The notes under the pieces were generated by a model. It searched no databases. It saw nothing but the letters and a program-made list of their open reading frames with translations, and was not told where the DNA came from. A stretch of DNA of 19,890 bases from DASWHK01 sp036398215 (lineage in GTDB: Bacteria > Acidobacteriota > UBA890): contig DASWHK010000275.1 of assembly GCA_036398215.1 (NCBI GenBank), positions 1-19,890 of the forward strand, read 5' to 3'. Below, piece after piece: positions 8,078 through 16,764 of the stretch; position 1 is the first letter of the stretch; each line of letters opens with the position of its first letter. The position numbers and the translations under genes are program-made.

Positions 8078-8133
8078 GGCTGTAGACTGTCGAGCATCGA
8101 AACCCAACGTCTCCGGCTATCGCCGACGTCGCC

Positions 8134-8415
8134 ATGGTCATCGGCCTTTGCACCCTGGAGTTCCACCTGCCGGCTTGCCGCAGCCTCAAGGAGAAGCGCA
8201 AGTTCCTGAACTCGTTGCGCGGCCGGATCTCCAGCCGCTTCAACGTCGCGGTCTCGGAGGTCGACTATCACGACCTCTGGCAGCGCTCGCTGGTCGGCGT
8301 CGTATCGGTGAGCGCCGCCCGCGAGCCGCTCGACAGGGTCTTCCAGAAGGTGCTGCGCGAGGCGGAGCGGCAGGACGCAGCGCAGCTGATCGCCGTGCAC
8401 ATCGAGTTTTTCTGA
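8134..8415 (+). CDS. ylxP: DUF503 family protein (YlxP-like)
   Basis: Small 93-residue protein of DUF503, found between infB and rbfA in many bacteria and called YlxP in Firmicutes. Recognised by its N-terminal strand MVIGLCTLEFHLPACRSLKEKR, the RISSRFNVAVSEVDYHDLWQRSLVGVVSVS core and a short amphipathic C-terminal helix. The fold is ferredoxin-like; function is not established in general, but its constant position beside rbfA suggests a role in ribosome assembly. The start matches the family N-terminus, but no good Shine-Dalgarno is visible, and a long stem-loop lies 57 bases upstream. rbfA begins 31 bp after its stop. Family confident; function unknown. Confidence 0.88.
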   Translation: MVIGLCTLEFHLPACRSLKEKRKFLNSLRGRISSRFNVAVSEVDYHDLWQRSLVGVVSVSAAREPLDRVFQKVLREAERQDAAQLIAVHIEFF

Positions 8416-8446
8416 GGGCTCGCGACCGGGAGACGGTTCAGGAGAC

Positions 8447-8845
8447 ATGGTTCATTTTCGCCGCCAGCGCCTGGGGGATCAGATCCGGGTCGAGCTCGCC
8501 ATGCTCCTCCAGCAGGAGGTGCGCGATCCGCGCCTCGGCTTCGTCACCGTCACCGAGGTGAGGATGTCTCCGGACCTCAAGCACGCCCGCGTCTACGTGA
8601 GCATCTTCGGCGACAAGATCTCGAAAAAGGCGTCGCTGGGCGTGCTCGACAGGGCCCGCGGATTTCTGAGGTCGCGGATCGGCAGCCGCCTCGAGATCCG
8701 CTATGTGCCGGAGCTCCGCTTCGTGATCGACGAGACCCTCGACGAGAGCGACCGCATCGACGCCCTGCTCGACGATGCCGCAGAGGAGAAAGAAGGAGCA
8801 GAAGAGGAGAAAGAAGAAGAAGAGGAGCCCACCGATGGCCAGTGA
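8447..8845 (+). CDS. rbfA: Ribosome-binding factor A
   Basis: KH-type RNA-binding factor for late maturation of the 30S subunit and 16S rRNA 5'-end processing. The 132-residue product has the RbfA core: FRRQRLGDQIRVELAMLL, QEVRDPRLGFVTVTEVRMSPDLKHARVYVS, then LRSRIGSRLEIRYVPELRFVIDETLDES. The last 20 or so residues are a highly acidic Glu tail (EEKEGAEEEKEEEEE) longer than usual. ATG 8447 has AGGAG (8440-8444) two bases upstream, a tight spacing. The purine-rich DNA of the tail also supplies the Shine-Dalgarno of nrnA, whose start overlaps rbfA by 11 bp. Confidence 0.95.
   Translation: MVHFRRQRLGDQIRVELAMLLQQEVRDPRLGFVTVTEVRMSPDLKHARVYVSIFGDKISKKASLGVLDRARGFLRSRIGSRLEIRYVPELRFVIDETLDESDRIDALLDDAAEEKEGAEEEKEEEEEPTDGQ
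8782..8827 (+). other. 46-base purine tract in rbfA 3' end doubling as nrnA SD
   Basis: Only one pyrimidine (C8799) interrupts this A/G run. It codes for the Glu/Lys tail of RbfA and ends in AGAGGAG about seven bases before the nrnA ATG (8835), so one stretch serves as both coding sequence and ribosome-binding site. Confidence 0.6.
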
Positions 8846-9839
8846 CTCCGGAGCCAGGTCCTCGGCGATGGATGAGGTCATCGCGGCGCTGCGCGACAAC
8901 GACGGCTTCGTGATCGCCGGGCACCGCGATCCCGACGGCGACTCGCTGGGCTCGTCGCTGGCACTGGGGCTGGCGCTCGAGCGCAGCGGCAAGCGCGTGG
9001 CGGTGATCTCGGCCGACCCGCTGTCGGCCGCCTACCGGCGGCTGCCGGAGAGCGGTCGCATCGAGGTGCGCGACACGGCCCCGGAAGGCTTTCCGGTCGC
9101 CGTGCTGATCGAGTGCAACGGCGTCGAGCGCTCCGGAGTGGACGGCCTCGACGATCGCCTGGTTATCAACATCGACCACCACGCCAACAACCCCGGCTTC
9201 GGCGACGTCAACTGGGTCGACCCGGGCGTCGCCGCCACCGGGGTGATGATTTACGACCTATTGCGGGCCATGGAGCTGCAGATCAGCCCGGAGATCGCCA
9301 CCCACCTCTACGTGGCGATCCTCACCGACACCGGCTCGTTCCGCTACTCCAATACCGACGCCCGCGCCCTGCGGGTTGCCGCGGAGCTCGTCGAGCTCGG
9401 CGTCGACCCGGCCGCCGTCGCCGAGGCGATCTACGAGAACGTCCCCGCCGCCAAGGTCCGCCTGCTCGGCGCCGCGCTGGCCAGCCTGGAGCTGCTCGCC
9501 GGGGGGGCGGTGGCGGTGATGGTGCTGCCCTACGACGTCCTTCATGCCGGTCCCGGGGAGGCCGACACCGAGGGCATCGTCAACCACGGCCAGGGCATCG
9601 ACGGCGTCGCCGTGGCGGCCCTGTTCAAGGAGGTCGAGCGCGACCTGTACCGGGTCAGCCTGAGGTCGCGCGGCGACGTCGACGTCGCCGCCATCGCCGC
9701 CTCGTTCGGCGGCGGCGGCCACCCGCGGGCGGCGGGGTGCACGCTGGAGGGGAGCCTCGAGAGCGCCCGCAACCGGGTGCTCGAGCCGGTATTTCGCGAG
9801 CTCGAGGCCGCGGGGCCGATCCGGGAGCCGAGCGCGTGA
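8835..9839 (+). CDS. nrnA: DHH/DHHA1 phosphoesterase, NrnA-like nanoRNase/pAp phosphatase
   Basis: Predicted cytoplasmic manganese-dependent phosphoesterase that degrades 2-4-nt RNAs and may dephosphorylate pAp. The 334-residue product has DHH motif I (HRDPDGDSLGSS, about 30-41), the DHH triad in NIDHHANNP (Asp-His-His about 114-116), the LTDTGSFRYSNT motif, and a C-terminal DHHA1 domain ending in GGGGHPRAAG (about 292-301). All metal ligands expected of the family appear present. I chose ATG 8835 because it follows the purine-rich SD and overlaps the rbfA stop by 11 bp; the longer in-frame reading merely translates that purine tract. Placement between rbfA and truB is the classic NrnA context. 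The truB GTG overlaps its stop (GTGA). Confidence 0.93.
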   Translation: MASDSGARSSAMDEVIAALRDNDGFVIAGHRDPDGDSLGSSLALGLALERSGKRVAVISADPLSAAYRRLPESGRIEVRDTAPEGFPVAVLIECNGVERSGVDGLDDRLVINIDHHANNPGFGDVNWVDPGVAATGVMIYDLLRAMELQISPEIATHLYVAILTDTGSFRYSNTDARALRVAAELVELGVDPAAVAEAIYENVPAAKVRLLGAALASLELLAGGAVAVMVLPYDVLHAGPGEADTEGIVNHGQGIDGVAVAALFKEVERDLYRVSLRSRGDVDVAAIAASFGGGGHPRAAGCTLEGSLESARNRVLEPVFRELEAAGPIREPSA

Positions 9840-10771
9840 GCGGGGCGGCCGACGCCGGCCTGCTGGTGATCGACAAGCCGGCGGGGCTGACGTCGCACGA
9901 CGTCGTCGAGCGGGTGCGGGACATCCTGGAGGTGCGCGCCGGCCACGCCGGCACGCTCGACCCGCAGGCGACCGGCGTCCTGCTCGTCTGCCTGGGCTCG
10001 GCGACGCGGCTGGCGCGGTTCCTCCAGGAGCACGACAAGGTCTACGAGGGGATCGTCAAGCTCGGCTGGGCCACCGACACCTACGACGGCGACGGCGAGC
10101 CGCTCGCCGATCCGGTCGAGCCGCCGCCGCTGGATCGCGACGCCGTCTCCGAGGCGTTGCAGCGGTTCGTCGGCACCCAGCAGCAGACGCCGCCGGCGTA
10201 CTCGGCGAAGAAGGTGCGCGGCCAGCCGGCCTACCGGAGGGCGCGGCGCGGCGAGGCGGTGGCGCCGAACCCGGTCGAGGTGGTCATCTACGCGGCCGAG
10301 CTCATCGAGGTGAAAAACGGCGAGATCCACCTTCGCGTCCACTGCGGGGCGGGAACCTACGTGCGGACGCTGGCCCACGACCTCGGCGCGGCGCTCGGCT
10401 GCCCCGCCCACCTGGCCGGGCTGCGGCGCACCCGCAGCGGCCCCTTCGGCCTCGATGGAGCGGTGGGATGGGCGACCATCGAAGCCGCCGACGCCGACGA
10501 GCTCCGCCGGCGGATGATCGCCGCCGCCGGCATGCTGCCCGGCTGGCCGGCGGCCGTGGTCAACCGGGAGGGCGCCACGGCCGTCGCCAGCGGCCGGATG
10601 CTGGAGGCCGGCTGGATCGTCGAGCGGCGCCCCGGCGAGCCGCTGGCGGCCGCCGCGCCGGACCCGGCCGCCGCCGGCTGGGTGCGGGTGCTGGACGCCG
10701 GCGGCGCCATGATCGCCGCCGGCGAGATGGTTCCCGGCGGCCTCGTCCAGCCGCGCATCGTGCTCCGTTAG
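9836..10771 (+). CDS. truB: tRNA pseudouridine(55) synthase TruB
   Basis: Makes pseudouridine 55 in the T-loop of tRNAs. The 311-residue product has DAGLLVIDKPAGLTSHDVV at the N-terminus, the catalytic motif AGHAGTLDPQATG with nucleophile Asp about residue 42, then KVYEGIVKLGWATDTYDGDGE, PPAYSAKKVRGQPAYRRAR and the LRVHCGAGTYVRTLAHDLG signature, followed by a C-terminal PUA-like domain (about 240-311). The GTG start at 9836 gives a 4-bp GTGA overlap with nrnA, is preceded by GGGAG (9823-9827) and matches the family N-terminus; longer readings run into nrnA in the wrong frame. Last gene before the rpsO promoter; ribF, frequent in this spot, is absent. Confidence 0.96.
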   Translation: MSGAADAGLLVIDKPAGLTSHDVVERVRDILEVRAGHAGTLDPQATGVLLVCLGSATRLARFLQEHDKVYEGIVKLGWATDTYDGDGEPLADPVEPPPLDRDAVSEALQRFVGTQQQTPPAYSAKKVRGQPAYRRARRGEAVAPNPVEVVIYAAELIEVKNGEIHLRVHCGAGTYVRTLAHDLGAALGCPAHLAGLRRTRSGPFGLDGAVGWATIEAADADELRRRMIAAAGMLPGWPAAVVNREGATAVASGRMLEAGWIVERRPGEPLAAAAPDPAAAGWVRVLDAGGAMIAAGEMVPGGLVQPRIVLR

Positions 10772-10832
10772 AGGCGCCGGCGAGCGGCACGCGGAAAGCG
10801 TCTCGGCGCGGGCTCTCGGCCGCCGCCGCGTT

Positions 10833-10862
10833 GTTTACAGCGACGCGGGCCCGTGGTACCTT
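10833..10862 (+). promoter_or_regulatory. Predicted promoter of rpsO-pnp
   Basis: TTTACA (10833-10838), an 18-base spacer, then TACCTT (10857-10862). The flanking GCCGCCGCGTTG and GGTACCTT are shared with the rimP promoter. Transcription would start near 10869. The truB-rpsO spacer also has GC-rich inverted repeats (GCGCC at 10774-10778 with GGCGC at 10805-10809) but no T-tract terminator. Confidence 0.5.
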
Positions 10863-10873
10863 TCGCTTCTTCA

Positions 10874-10909
10874 CGGGCAGGGAAAAGTCTGCCCGATTTT
10901 GACGCTTTT
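10874..10909 (+). promoter_or_regulatory. rpsO leader hairpin with possible loop pseudoknot (S15 autoregulation candidate)
   Basis: CGGGCAG (10874-10880) pairs with CTGCCCG (10889-10895), 7 bp around an 8-base loop, followed by ATTTT. Loop bases AAAAG (10883-10887) are complementary to CTTTT (10905-10909), 16-20 bases before the rpsO ATG, so an H-type pseudoknot can form next to the ribosome-entry region. S15 is known to control its own mRNA through leader pseudoknots or junctions in several bacteria; the specific structure here is my inference. Confidence 0.5.
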
Positions 10910-10924
10910 GGAATCGATCCCTTG

Positions 10925-11182
10925 ATGAGCAACACCCCGGAAGCCATTGCGGAGTACGGGCGCCACGAGCGCGACACGGGCTCGCCCGAGGTGCAGATCG
11001 CGCTGCTCTCCGGTCGCATCCAGCATCTGACCCAGCACCTGCAGGACAACAAGAAGGACCACGCGACCGAGCGTGGGCTGATGATGCTGGTCGGCAAGCG
11101 GCGCCGGCTCCTGGACTACCTGCAGAAAATCGACAACGATCGTTATCAGGCCATCATCAACAGTCTGGGCCTGAGAAAGTAG
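10925..11182 (+). CDS. rpsO: 30S ribosomal protein S15
   Basis: Primary binder of the 16S rRNA central domain, needed for platform assembly. The 85-residue product is slightly short of the usual 88-89. It carries the S15 signature GSPEVQIALLSGRIQHLTQHL, then KDHATERGLMMLVGKRRRLLDYL and ends LGLRK. Start ATG 10925 (MSNTPEAI) matches the family; earlier in-frame starts read through the promoter and leader hairpin. There is no good Shine-Dalgarno (only GGA about ten bases upstream), consistent with translation controlled by leader structure. pnp follows after a structured 225-bp spacer, the same order as in E. coli and many other bacteria. Confidence 0.96.
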   Translation: MSNTPEAIAEYGRHERDTGSPEVQIALLSGRIQHLTQHLQDNKKDHATERGLMMLVGKRRRLLDYLQKIDNDRYQAIINSLGLRK

Positions 11183-11200
11183 CAGTTGCGGAGCGTATGA

Positions 11201-11221
11201 CGGCCGGCGGTGTGCCGGCCG
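11201..11221 (+). other. rpsO-pnp intercistronic hairpin
   Basis: CGGCCGGC (11201-11208) pairs perfectly with GCCGGCCG (11214-11221), 8 bp of G-C around a 5-base loop, 18 bases after the rpsO stop. No T-tract follows. E. coli has an RNase III-cut hairpin between rpsO and pnp that controls PNPase autoregulation; an analogous role is inferred. Confidence 0.55.
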
Positions 11222-11260
11222 GCGGAGATTGCGGGAAGCGGAAGCGGCGAAGGGAAACAT

Positions 11261-11383
11261 GGCGATGCTCATCGCCAGCAACGTGGCACTCCTCGCGAGT
11301 GTCTCCTCCCTGCGGCCGGGCCCCCGGCATTCTGCGGCAAGCGTGACGCGAGATCCAGCAGTGGGCAGACATGGGGTCTGTCC
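11261..11383 (+). promoter_or_regulatory. Structured pnp leader with consecutive hairpins
   Basis: Four further hairpins lie in the spacer: GGCGAT/ATCGCC (11261-11276), CACTC/GAGTG (11287-11301), GCCGG/CCGGC (11315-11328) and GGGCAGAC/GTCTGTCC (11363-11383, 8 bp with one G-U, loop of five). The last one ends 24 bases before the pnp ATG. No promoter hexamers or convincing small gene are visible here. The arrangement suggests a regulated leader, but no known family is recognised. Confidence 0.45.
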
Positions 11384-11407
11384 TGCGGCGAGGAGACGGA
11401 AACGAAC

Positions 11408-13522
<2,115 letters not shown>

Positions 13523-13535
13523 CGGACAAAGGACG

Positions 13536-13970
13536 ATGAGCACACCCTTTCCATCGAAGAACGACATCGAGCGGCGGTGGCACGTCGTGGACGCCGAGGG
13601 CCAGGTTCTCGGGCGGCTGGCGACCCGCGTGGCAACTCTGCTGATGGGCAAGCACAAGCCGAGCTACACGCCGTTTCTCGACTGCGGCGACCACGTGGTG
13701 GTCGTCAATGCCGAGAAGATCGCGCTGACCGGCAACAAGATGCAGGACAAGCTCTACCACCGGCACAGCGGCTATCCGGGAAGCATCCGCGAGGTGCGCG
13801 CCCGGCGCCTGCTGCGCGAGCATCCCGAACGGCTGATCGAGGCCGCGGTGCGGGGGATGGTCCCCAAGACCAAGCTGGGGCGCCAGATGCTCTCCAAGCT
13901 GCGCGTCTACCCGGGCCCGGAGCACCCGCACAGCGCCCAGCAGCCGCAGCCCTACGACCTGACGGATTGA
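13536..13970 (+). CDS. rplM: 50S ribosomal protein L13
   Basis: Early assembly protein of the large subunit. The 144-residue product (E. coli 142) has RRWHVVDAEGQVLGRLATRVATLLMGKHKPSY, then DHVVVVNAEKIALTGNKMQDKLYHRHSGYPG and AVRGMVPKTKLGRQMLSKLRVYPGPEHPHSAQQP, all standard L13 motifs. The ATG is preceded by AAGGA close upstream. It starts 13 bp after the pnp stop and is followed after 11 bp by rpsI, the classic rplM-rpsI pair; its direct attachment to pnp is less usual. Confidence 0.97.
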   Translation: MSTPFPSKNDIERRWHVVDAEGQVLGRLATRVATLLMGKHKPSYTPFLDCGDHVVVVNAEKIALTGNKMQDKLYHRHSGYPGSIREVRARRLLREHPERLIEAAVRGMVPKTKLGRQMLSKLRVYPGPEHPHSAQQPQPYDLTD

Positions 13971-13981
13971 GGCGCCGAACC

Positions 13982-14374
13982 ATGGCAGAGACCCAGCACT
14001 ACGGAACCGGCAAGCGAAAGACCTCGGTGGCGCGGGTGTTTCTGCGCCCCGGCAAGGGGGCGGCGACGATCAACGGCCGGCCGCTCGACGACTACTTCAC
14101 GACCGTCACCCAGCGGAGCCTGGTTCGCGAGCCGCTGCGGGCCACCGAGAGCATGGAAAGCTTCGACCTCTTCGTGACCGTCAAGGGCGGCGGCCTCAAC
14201 GGTCAGGCGGGGGCGGTGCGCCACGGCATCGCCCGGGCGCTGGTCGATTTCAACCCGGAGCTGCGTGGCGTGTTGAAGGAACAAGGGTTCCTGACCCGCG
14301 ATGCCCGTAAGAAAGAGCGCAAGAAGTACGGGCAGCGCGGAGCGCGGGCGCGGTTCCAGTTCAGCAAGCGCTAG
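13982..14374 (+). CDS. rpsI: 30S ribosomal protein S9
   Basis: Small-subunit head protein whose C-terminal tail reaches the P-site tRNA. The 130-residue product (same as E. coli) has YGTGKRKTSVARVFLRPGKG, the core INGRPLDDYF, VKGGGLNGQAGAVRHGIARAL and the basic tail KKERKKYGQRGARARFQFSKR, ending in the required Lys-Arg. ATG 13982 follows GAGG at the end of rplM. Longer in-frame readings are the rplM gene read in another frame. The stop codon TAG is the start of the rpsB Shine-Dalgarno. Confidence 0.97.
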   Translation: MAETQHYGTGKRKTSVARVFLRPGKGAATINGRPLDDYFTTVTQRSLVREPLRATESMESFDLFVTVKGGGLNGQAGAVRHGIARALVDFNPELRGVLKEQGFLTRDARKKERKKYGQRGARARFQFSKR

Positions 14375-14378
14375 GAGG
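14373..14378 (+). promoter_or_regulatory. Ribosome-binding site that fixes the TTG start of rpsB
   Basis: Full AGGAGG, its first two bases being the last two of the rpsI stop codon, seven bases before TTG 14386. The first in-frame ATG (14401) would be 22 bases away, so TTG is the likely start and termination at rpsI is probably coupled to initiation at rpsB. Confidence 0.7.
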
Positions 14379-14385
14379 CGGCGGC

Positions 14386-15234
14386 TTGGTCAGCGTAAAC
14401 ATGAGAGAGCTTTTGGACGCGGGGGTCCACTTCGGACACCAGACGCGGCGCTGGAATCCGAAGATGAAGCCATACATCTTCACCCAGCGAAACGGCATCT
14501 ACATCGTCGACCTGCGACAGACGGCGGTCGCCTTCCGCGAGGCCCTCGACTTCCTCGGCGAGATCGGCGTCAACGGCGGCGAGGTGCTGTTCGTCGGCAC
14601 CAAGCGCCAGGCGCAGGACGCGGTTCGCGAGGCCGCCGCGCGCACCGGGATGCACTTCGTCAACCAGCGTTGGCTGGGCGGCCTGCTCACCAACTTCGAG
14701 ACCATCCGCAAGAGCGTCGCCCGCCTCAAGGATTTCGAGGCGATGGAGCAGGACGGTCGCATGGAGTTGCTGCCCAAGAAAGAGGCGATCAAGCTGCGCC
14801 GCGAGAAGTTCAAGCTCTTCCGCAACCTCGAGGGCATCAAGGACATGGAGCGGGTGCCGGACGCGGTTTTCGTGATCGACGTGCGGCGCGAGCGCATTGC
14901 CGTCCTCGAGGCCATGAAGCTCGGCATCCCGGTGGTCGCCATCGTCGACACCAATTGCGACCCCGACGGGATCGACTTCGTGGTGCCCGGCAACGACGAC
15001 GCGCTGCGCTCGATCCGCCTGTTCCTGGCGGCGGCGGCGGACGCCGTGCTCGAAGGGCGGCAGCTGCACGAGAAGAGCGTCGAGGACGCCAGGCAGGCGG
15101 CCGAGGAAGATGCGGCCGCCGAGGCGGCGGGCGAGGACAAGGCCGAGGCGGTGGCGAAGGAGCAGTCGGCGGGCGAAGCGTCGCCCGGCGACGAAGACTT
15201 CGAAGACGAAGAAACCGACGAGTCCGAGGCCTGA
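14386..15234 (+). CDS. rpsB: 30S ribosomal protein S2
   Basis: Late-assembling small-subunit protein at the head-platform junction, also needed for S1 binding. The 282-residue product has MRELLDAGVHFGHQTRRWNPKM, FIFTQRNG-type IFTQRNGIYIVDLRQT, the core GEVLFVGTKRQAQDAV, FVNQRWLGGLLTNFETI, a coiled-coil hairpin and DVRRERIAVLEAMKLGIPVVAIVDTNCDPD. Residues after about 235 form an acidic Ala/Glu/Asp tail (EEDAAAEAAGEDK, DEDFEDEETDESE), like the acidic tails on NusA and RbfA of this organism. Starts with TTG (14386). No separate leader is present, so the rpsB-leader autoregulation seen elsewhere is not visible. Confidence 0.97.
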   Translation: MVSVNMRELLDAGVHFGHQTRRWNPKMKPYIFTQRNGIYIVDLRQTAVAFREALDFLGEIGVNGGEVLFVGTKRQAQDAVREAAARTGMHFVNQRWLGGLLTNFETIRKSVARLKDFEAMEQDGRMELLPKKEAIKLRREKFKLFRNLEGIKDMERVPDAVFVIDVRRERIAVLEAMKLGIPVVAIVDTNCDPDGIDFVVPGNDDALRSIRLFLAAAADAVLEGRQLHEKSVEDARQAAEEDAAAEAAGEDKAEAVAKEQSAGEASPGDEDFEDEETDESEA

Positions 15235-15294
15235 GATCACAGCCCGCGGGGCGTCGAACCGCGCCTTAGACGGGCCCCAGACGCAACCGGGAGA

Positions 15295-15307
15295 GCCCCG
15301 CAGGGGC
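15295..15307 (+). other. Small GC hairpin before tsf
   Basis: GCCCC (15295-15299) and GGGGC (15303-15307) with a 3-base loop, in the 96-bp rpsB-tsf spacer. No T-tract follows. It could slow or tune transcription between rpsB and tsf, as a weak attenuator does in other bacteria, but it is small and may be chance in GC-rich DNA. Confidence 0.3.
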
Positions 15308-15330
15308 CTGCCCGACGCGGGAAACGATTC

Positions 15331-15984
15331 ATGAGCATCAGCGCGAGTCAAGTCAAGGAGCTGCGGGAGCGGACCGGTGTCGGCATCATGGACTGCAAGC
15401 AGGCGTTGCAGGAGTCCAAGGGCGATGTCGACGAGGCGGTCAAGGTCCTGCGCCGGATGGGCAAGGCGAAGGTCGCCAAGAAGGCGACCCGTGAGGCCAG
15501 CGAGGGCCGGGTCGAGGCGTACGTGCATCTCGGCGGCAAGATCGCGGTCATGCTCGAGCTCAACTGCGAGACCGATTTCGTCGCCAAGTCCGACGCCTTC
15601 ATCGAGTTGGCGCGCGACATCGCCATGCACATCGCCGCCTCCAACCCCCGCTTCATCCGCCGCGAGGACGTCGACGAGGCGTCGATCGCCGAGGAGCGCG
15701 AGCTGTTCCGCGCCCAGGCGGAGGCCGAGAAAAAGCCGGCGAACATCGTCGACAAGATCGTCGACGGCAAGATCGAGCGCCATCTGGCGGAGAACGTGCT
15801 CTACGAGCAGCCCTTCGTGAAGGACCCCGATCATACGGTTGGCGACCTGCTCGCCGATGCGATCCAGCGGATCGGCGAGAACATCGTCGTCGGCCGCTTC
15901 GTCCGTTTCGCCCTCGGCGAGAACGACGCCCAGGTCGTCGCCAGCAGCCGCGGCGCCCAGCAAGGGTCGCAAGAGGCGGCGTGA
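15331..15984 (+). CDS. tsf: Elongation factor Ts
   Basis: Nucleotide exchange factor that regenerates EF-Tu-GTP. The 217-residue product has the N-terminal UBA-like domain (VKELRERTGVGIMDCKQAL, 6-25), the EF-Tu-contacting motif TDFVAK (81-86) and the C-terminal core ending VGDLLADAIQRIGENIVVGRFVRFALGE. It is shorter than E. coli EF-Ts (283) and closer to the compact Thermus-type form (196), with one core domain reduced; this is normal in many phyla. ATG 15331 is preceded by GGGAAA. The stop codon overlaps the pyrH GTG (GTGA). Confidence 0.97.
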   Translation: MSISASQVKELRERTGVGIMDCKQALQESKGDVDEAVKVLRRMGKAKVAKKATREASEGRVEAYVHLGGKIAVMLELNCETDFVAKSDAFIELARDIAMHIAASNPRFIRREDVDEASIAEERELFRAQAEAEKKPANIVDKIVDGKIERHLAENVLYEQPFVKDPDHTVGDLLADAIQRIGENIVVGRFVRFALGENDAQVVASSRGAQQGSQEAA

Positions 15985-16703
15985 GCGACGCCCCTCCCAA
16001 GTACAAGCGCGTCCTCCTCAAGCTCTCGGGTGAGGCGCTGATGGGGGAGCTGGGCTTCGGCATCGATCCCCAGGTCGCGCTGTCGGTGGCCGACGAGATC
16101 GCCGAGGCCCATGCGCTGGGCGCCGAGCTGGGTGTGGTCATCGGCGGCGGCAACATCTTCCGCGGCATCCGCGCCGAGGCCCTGAAGATGGACCGGGTCA
16201 GCGCCGACCACATGGGCATGCTGGCGACGGTGATCAACAGCCTGGCGCTGCAGGACGCCCTCGAGAAGCGCGGCCTGGAGACCCGGGTCCTCTCGGCGAT
16301 CGAGATCCGCCAGGTCGCCGAGCCTCTCATCCGCCGCCGCGCGCTGCGCCACCTCGAGAAGGGCCGGGTGGTCATCTTCGCCGCCGGCACCGGCAACCCC
16401 TACTTCTCTACCGACACCGCCGCGGCGCTGCGCGCCATGGAGATCCACGCGGAGGTCTTGATGAAAGGAACCAAGGTCGGCGGGATCTACACCGCCGACC
16501 CGGAGACCGACCCGGAAGCCGAGCGCATCGACCGCATCACGTACCTGAAGGTGCTGGAGCGGCGGCTGCGGGTCATGGACGCGACCGCCATCACGACCTG
16601 CATGGACAACAACCTGCCGATCCTGATCTTCAACCTGCGCAAGCGGGGCAATATCATCAAGGCGATACGGGGGGAGCAGATCGGGTCGCTCATCAGCGCC
16701 TAG
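15981..16703 (+). CDS. pyrH: UMP kinase
   Basis: Hexameric amino-acid-kinase-family enzyme making UDP from UMP in pyrimidine synthesis. The 240-residue product has YKRVLLKLSGEALMG (8-22), the glycine loop VIGGGNIFRG (53-62), DHMGMLATVINSLAL, FAAGTGNPYFSTDTAAALRA and KGTKVGGIYTADPETDPEA, all standard. The GTG start at 15981 forms a 4-bp GTGA overlap with tsf, with AAGAGG four bases upstream, indicating translational coupling. frr follows after 61 bp. rpsB-tsf-pyrH-frr is the commonest bacterial order. Confidence 0.97.
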   Translation: MSDAPPKYKRVLLKLSGEALMGELGFGIDPQVALSVADEIAEAHALGAELGVVIGGGNIFRGIRAEALKMDRVSADHMGMLATVINSLALQDALEKRGLETRVLSAIEIRQVAEPLIRRRALRHLEKGRVVIFAAGTGNPYFSTDTAAALRAMEIHAEVLMKGTKVGGIYTADPETDPEAERIDRITYLKVLERRLRVMDATAITTCMDNNLPILIFNLRKRGNIIKAIRGEQIGSLISA

Positions 16704-16719
16704 CCGCGCCGGACGCGGC
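16703..16719 (+). other. Inverted repeat between pyrH and frr
   Basis: GCCGCG (16703-16708) pairs with CGCGGC (16714-16719) around a 5-base loop, overlapping the last base of the pyrH stop. No T-tract follows. It may block readthrough initiation or be chance. Confidence 0.3.
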
Positions 16720-16748
16720 GGCGGCGCTGCGATGGTCGACCCAGCAAC

Positions 16749-16755
16749 GGAGGAG
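16749..16755 (+). promoter_or_regulatory. Ribosome-binding site that fixes the frr start
   Basis: GGAGGAG nine bases before ATG 16765. The upstream in-frame ATG (16732) has no such site, so 16765 is preferred. Confidence 0.7.
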
Positions 16756-16764
16756 TCGATCGCG

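Noticed and set aside
16732..16764. ATG 16732 as the frr start
   Set aside because: No Shine-Dalgarno and adds 11 residues not found in RRF; ATG 16765 has GGAGGAG and gives the standard 185-residue protein.
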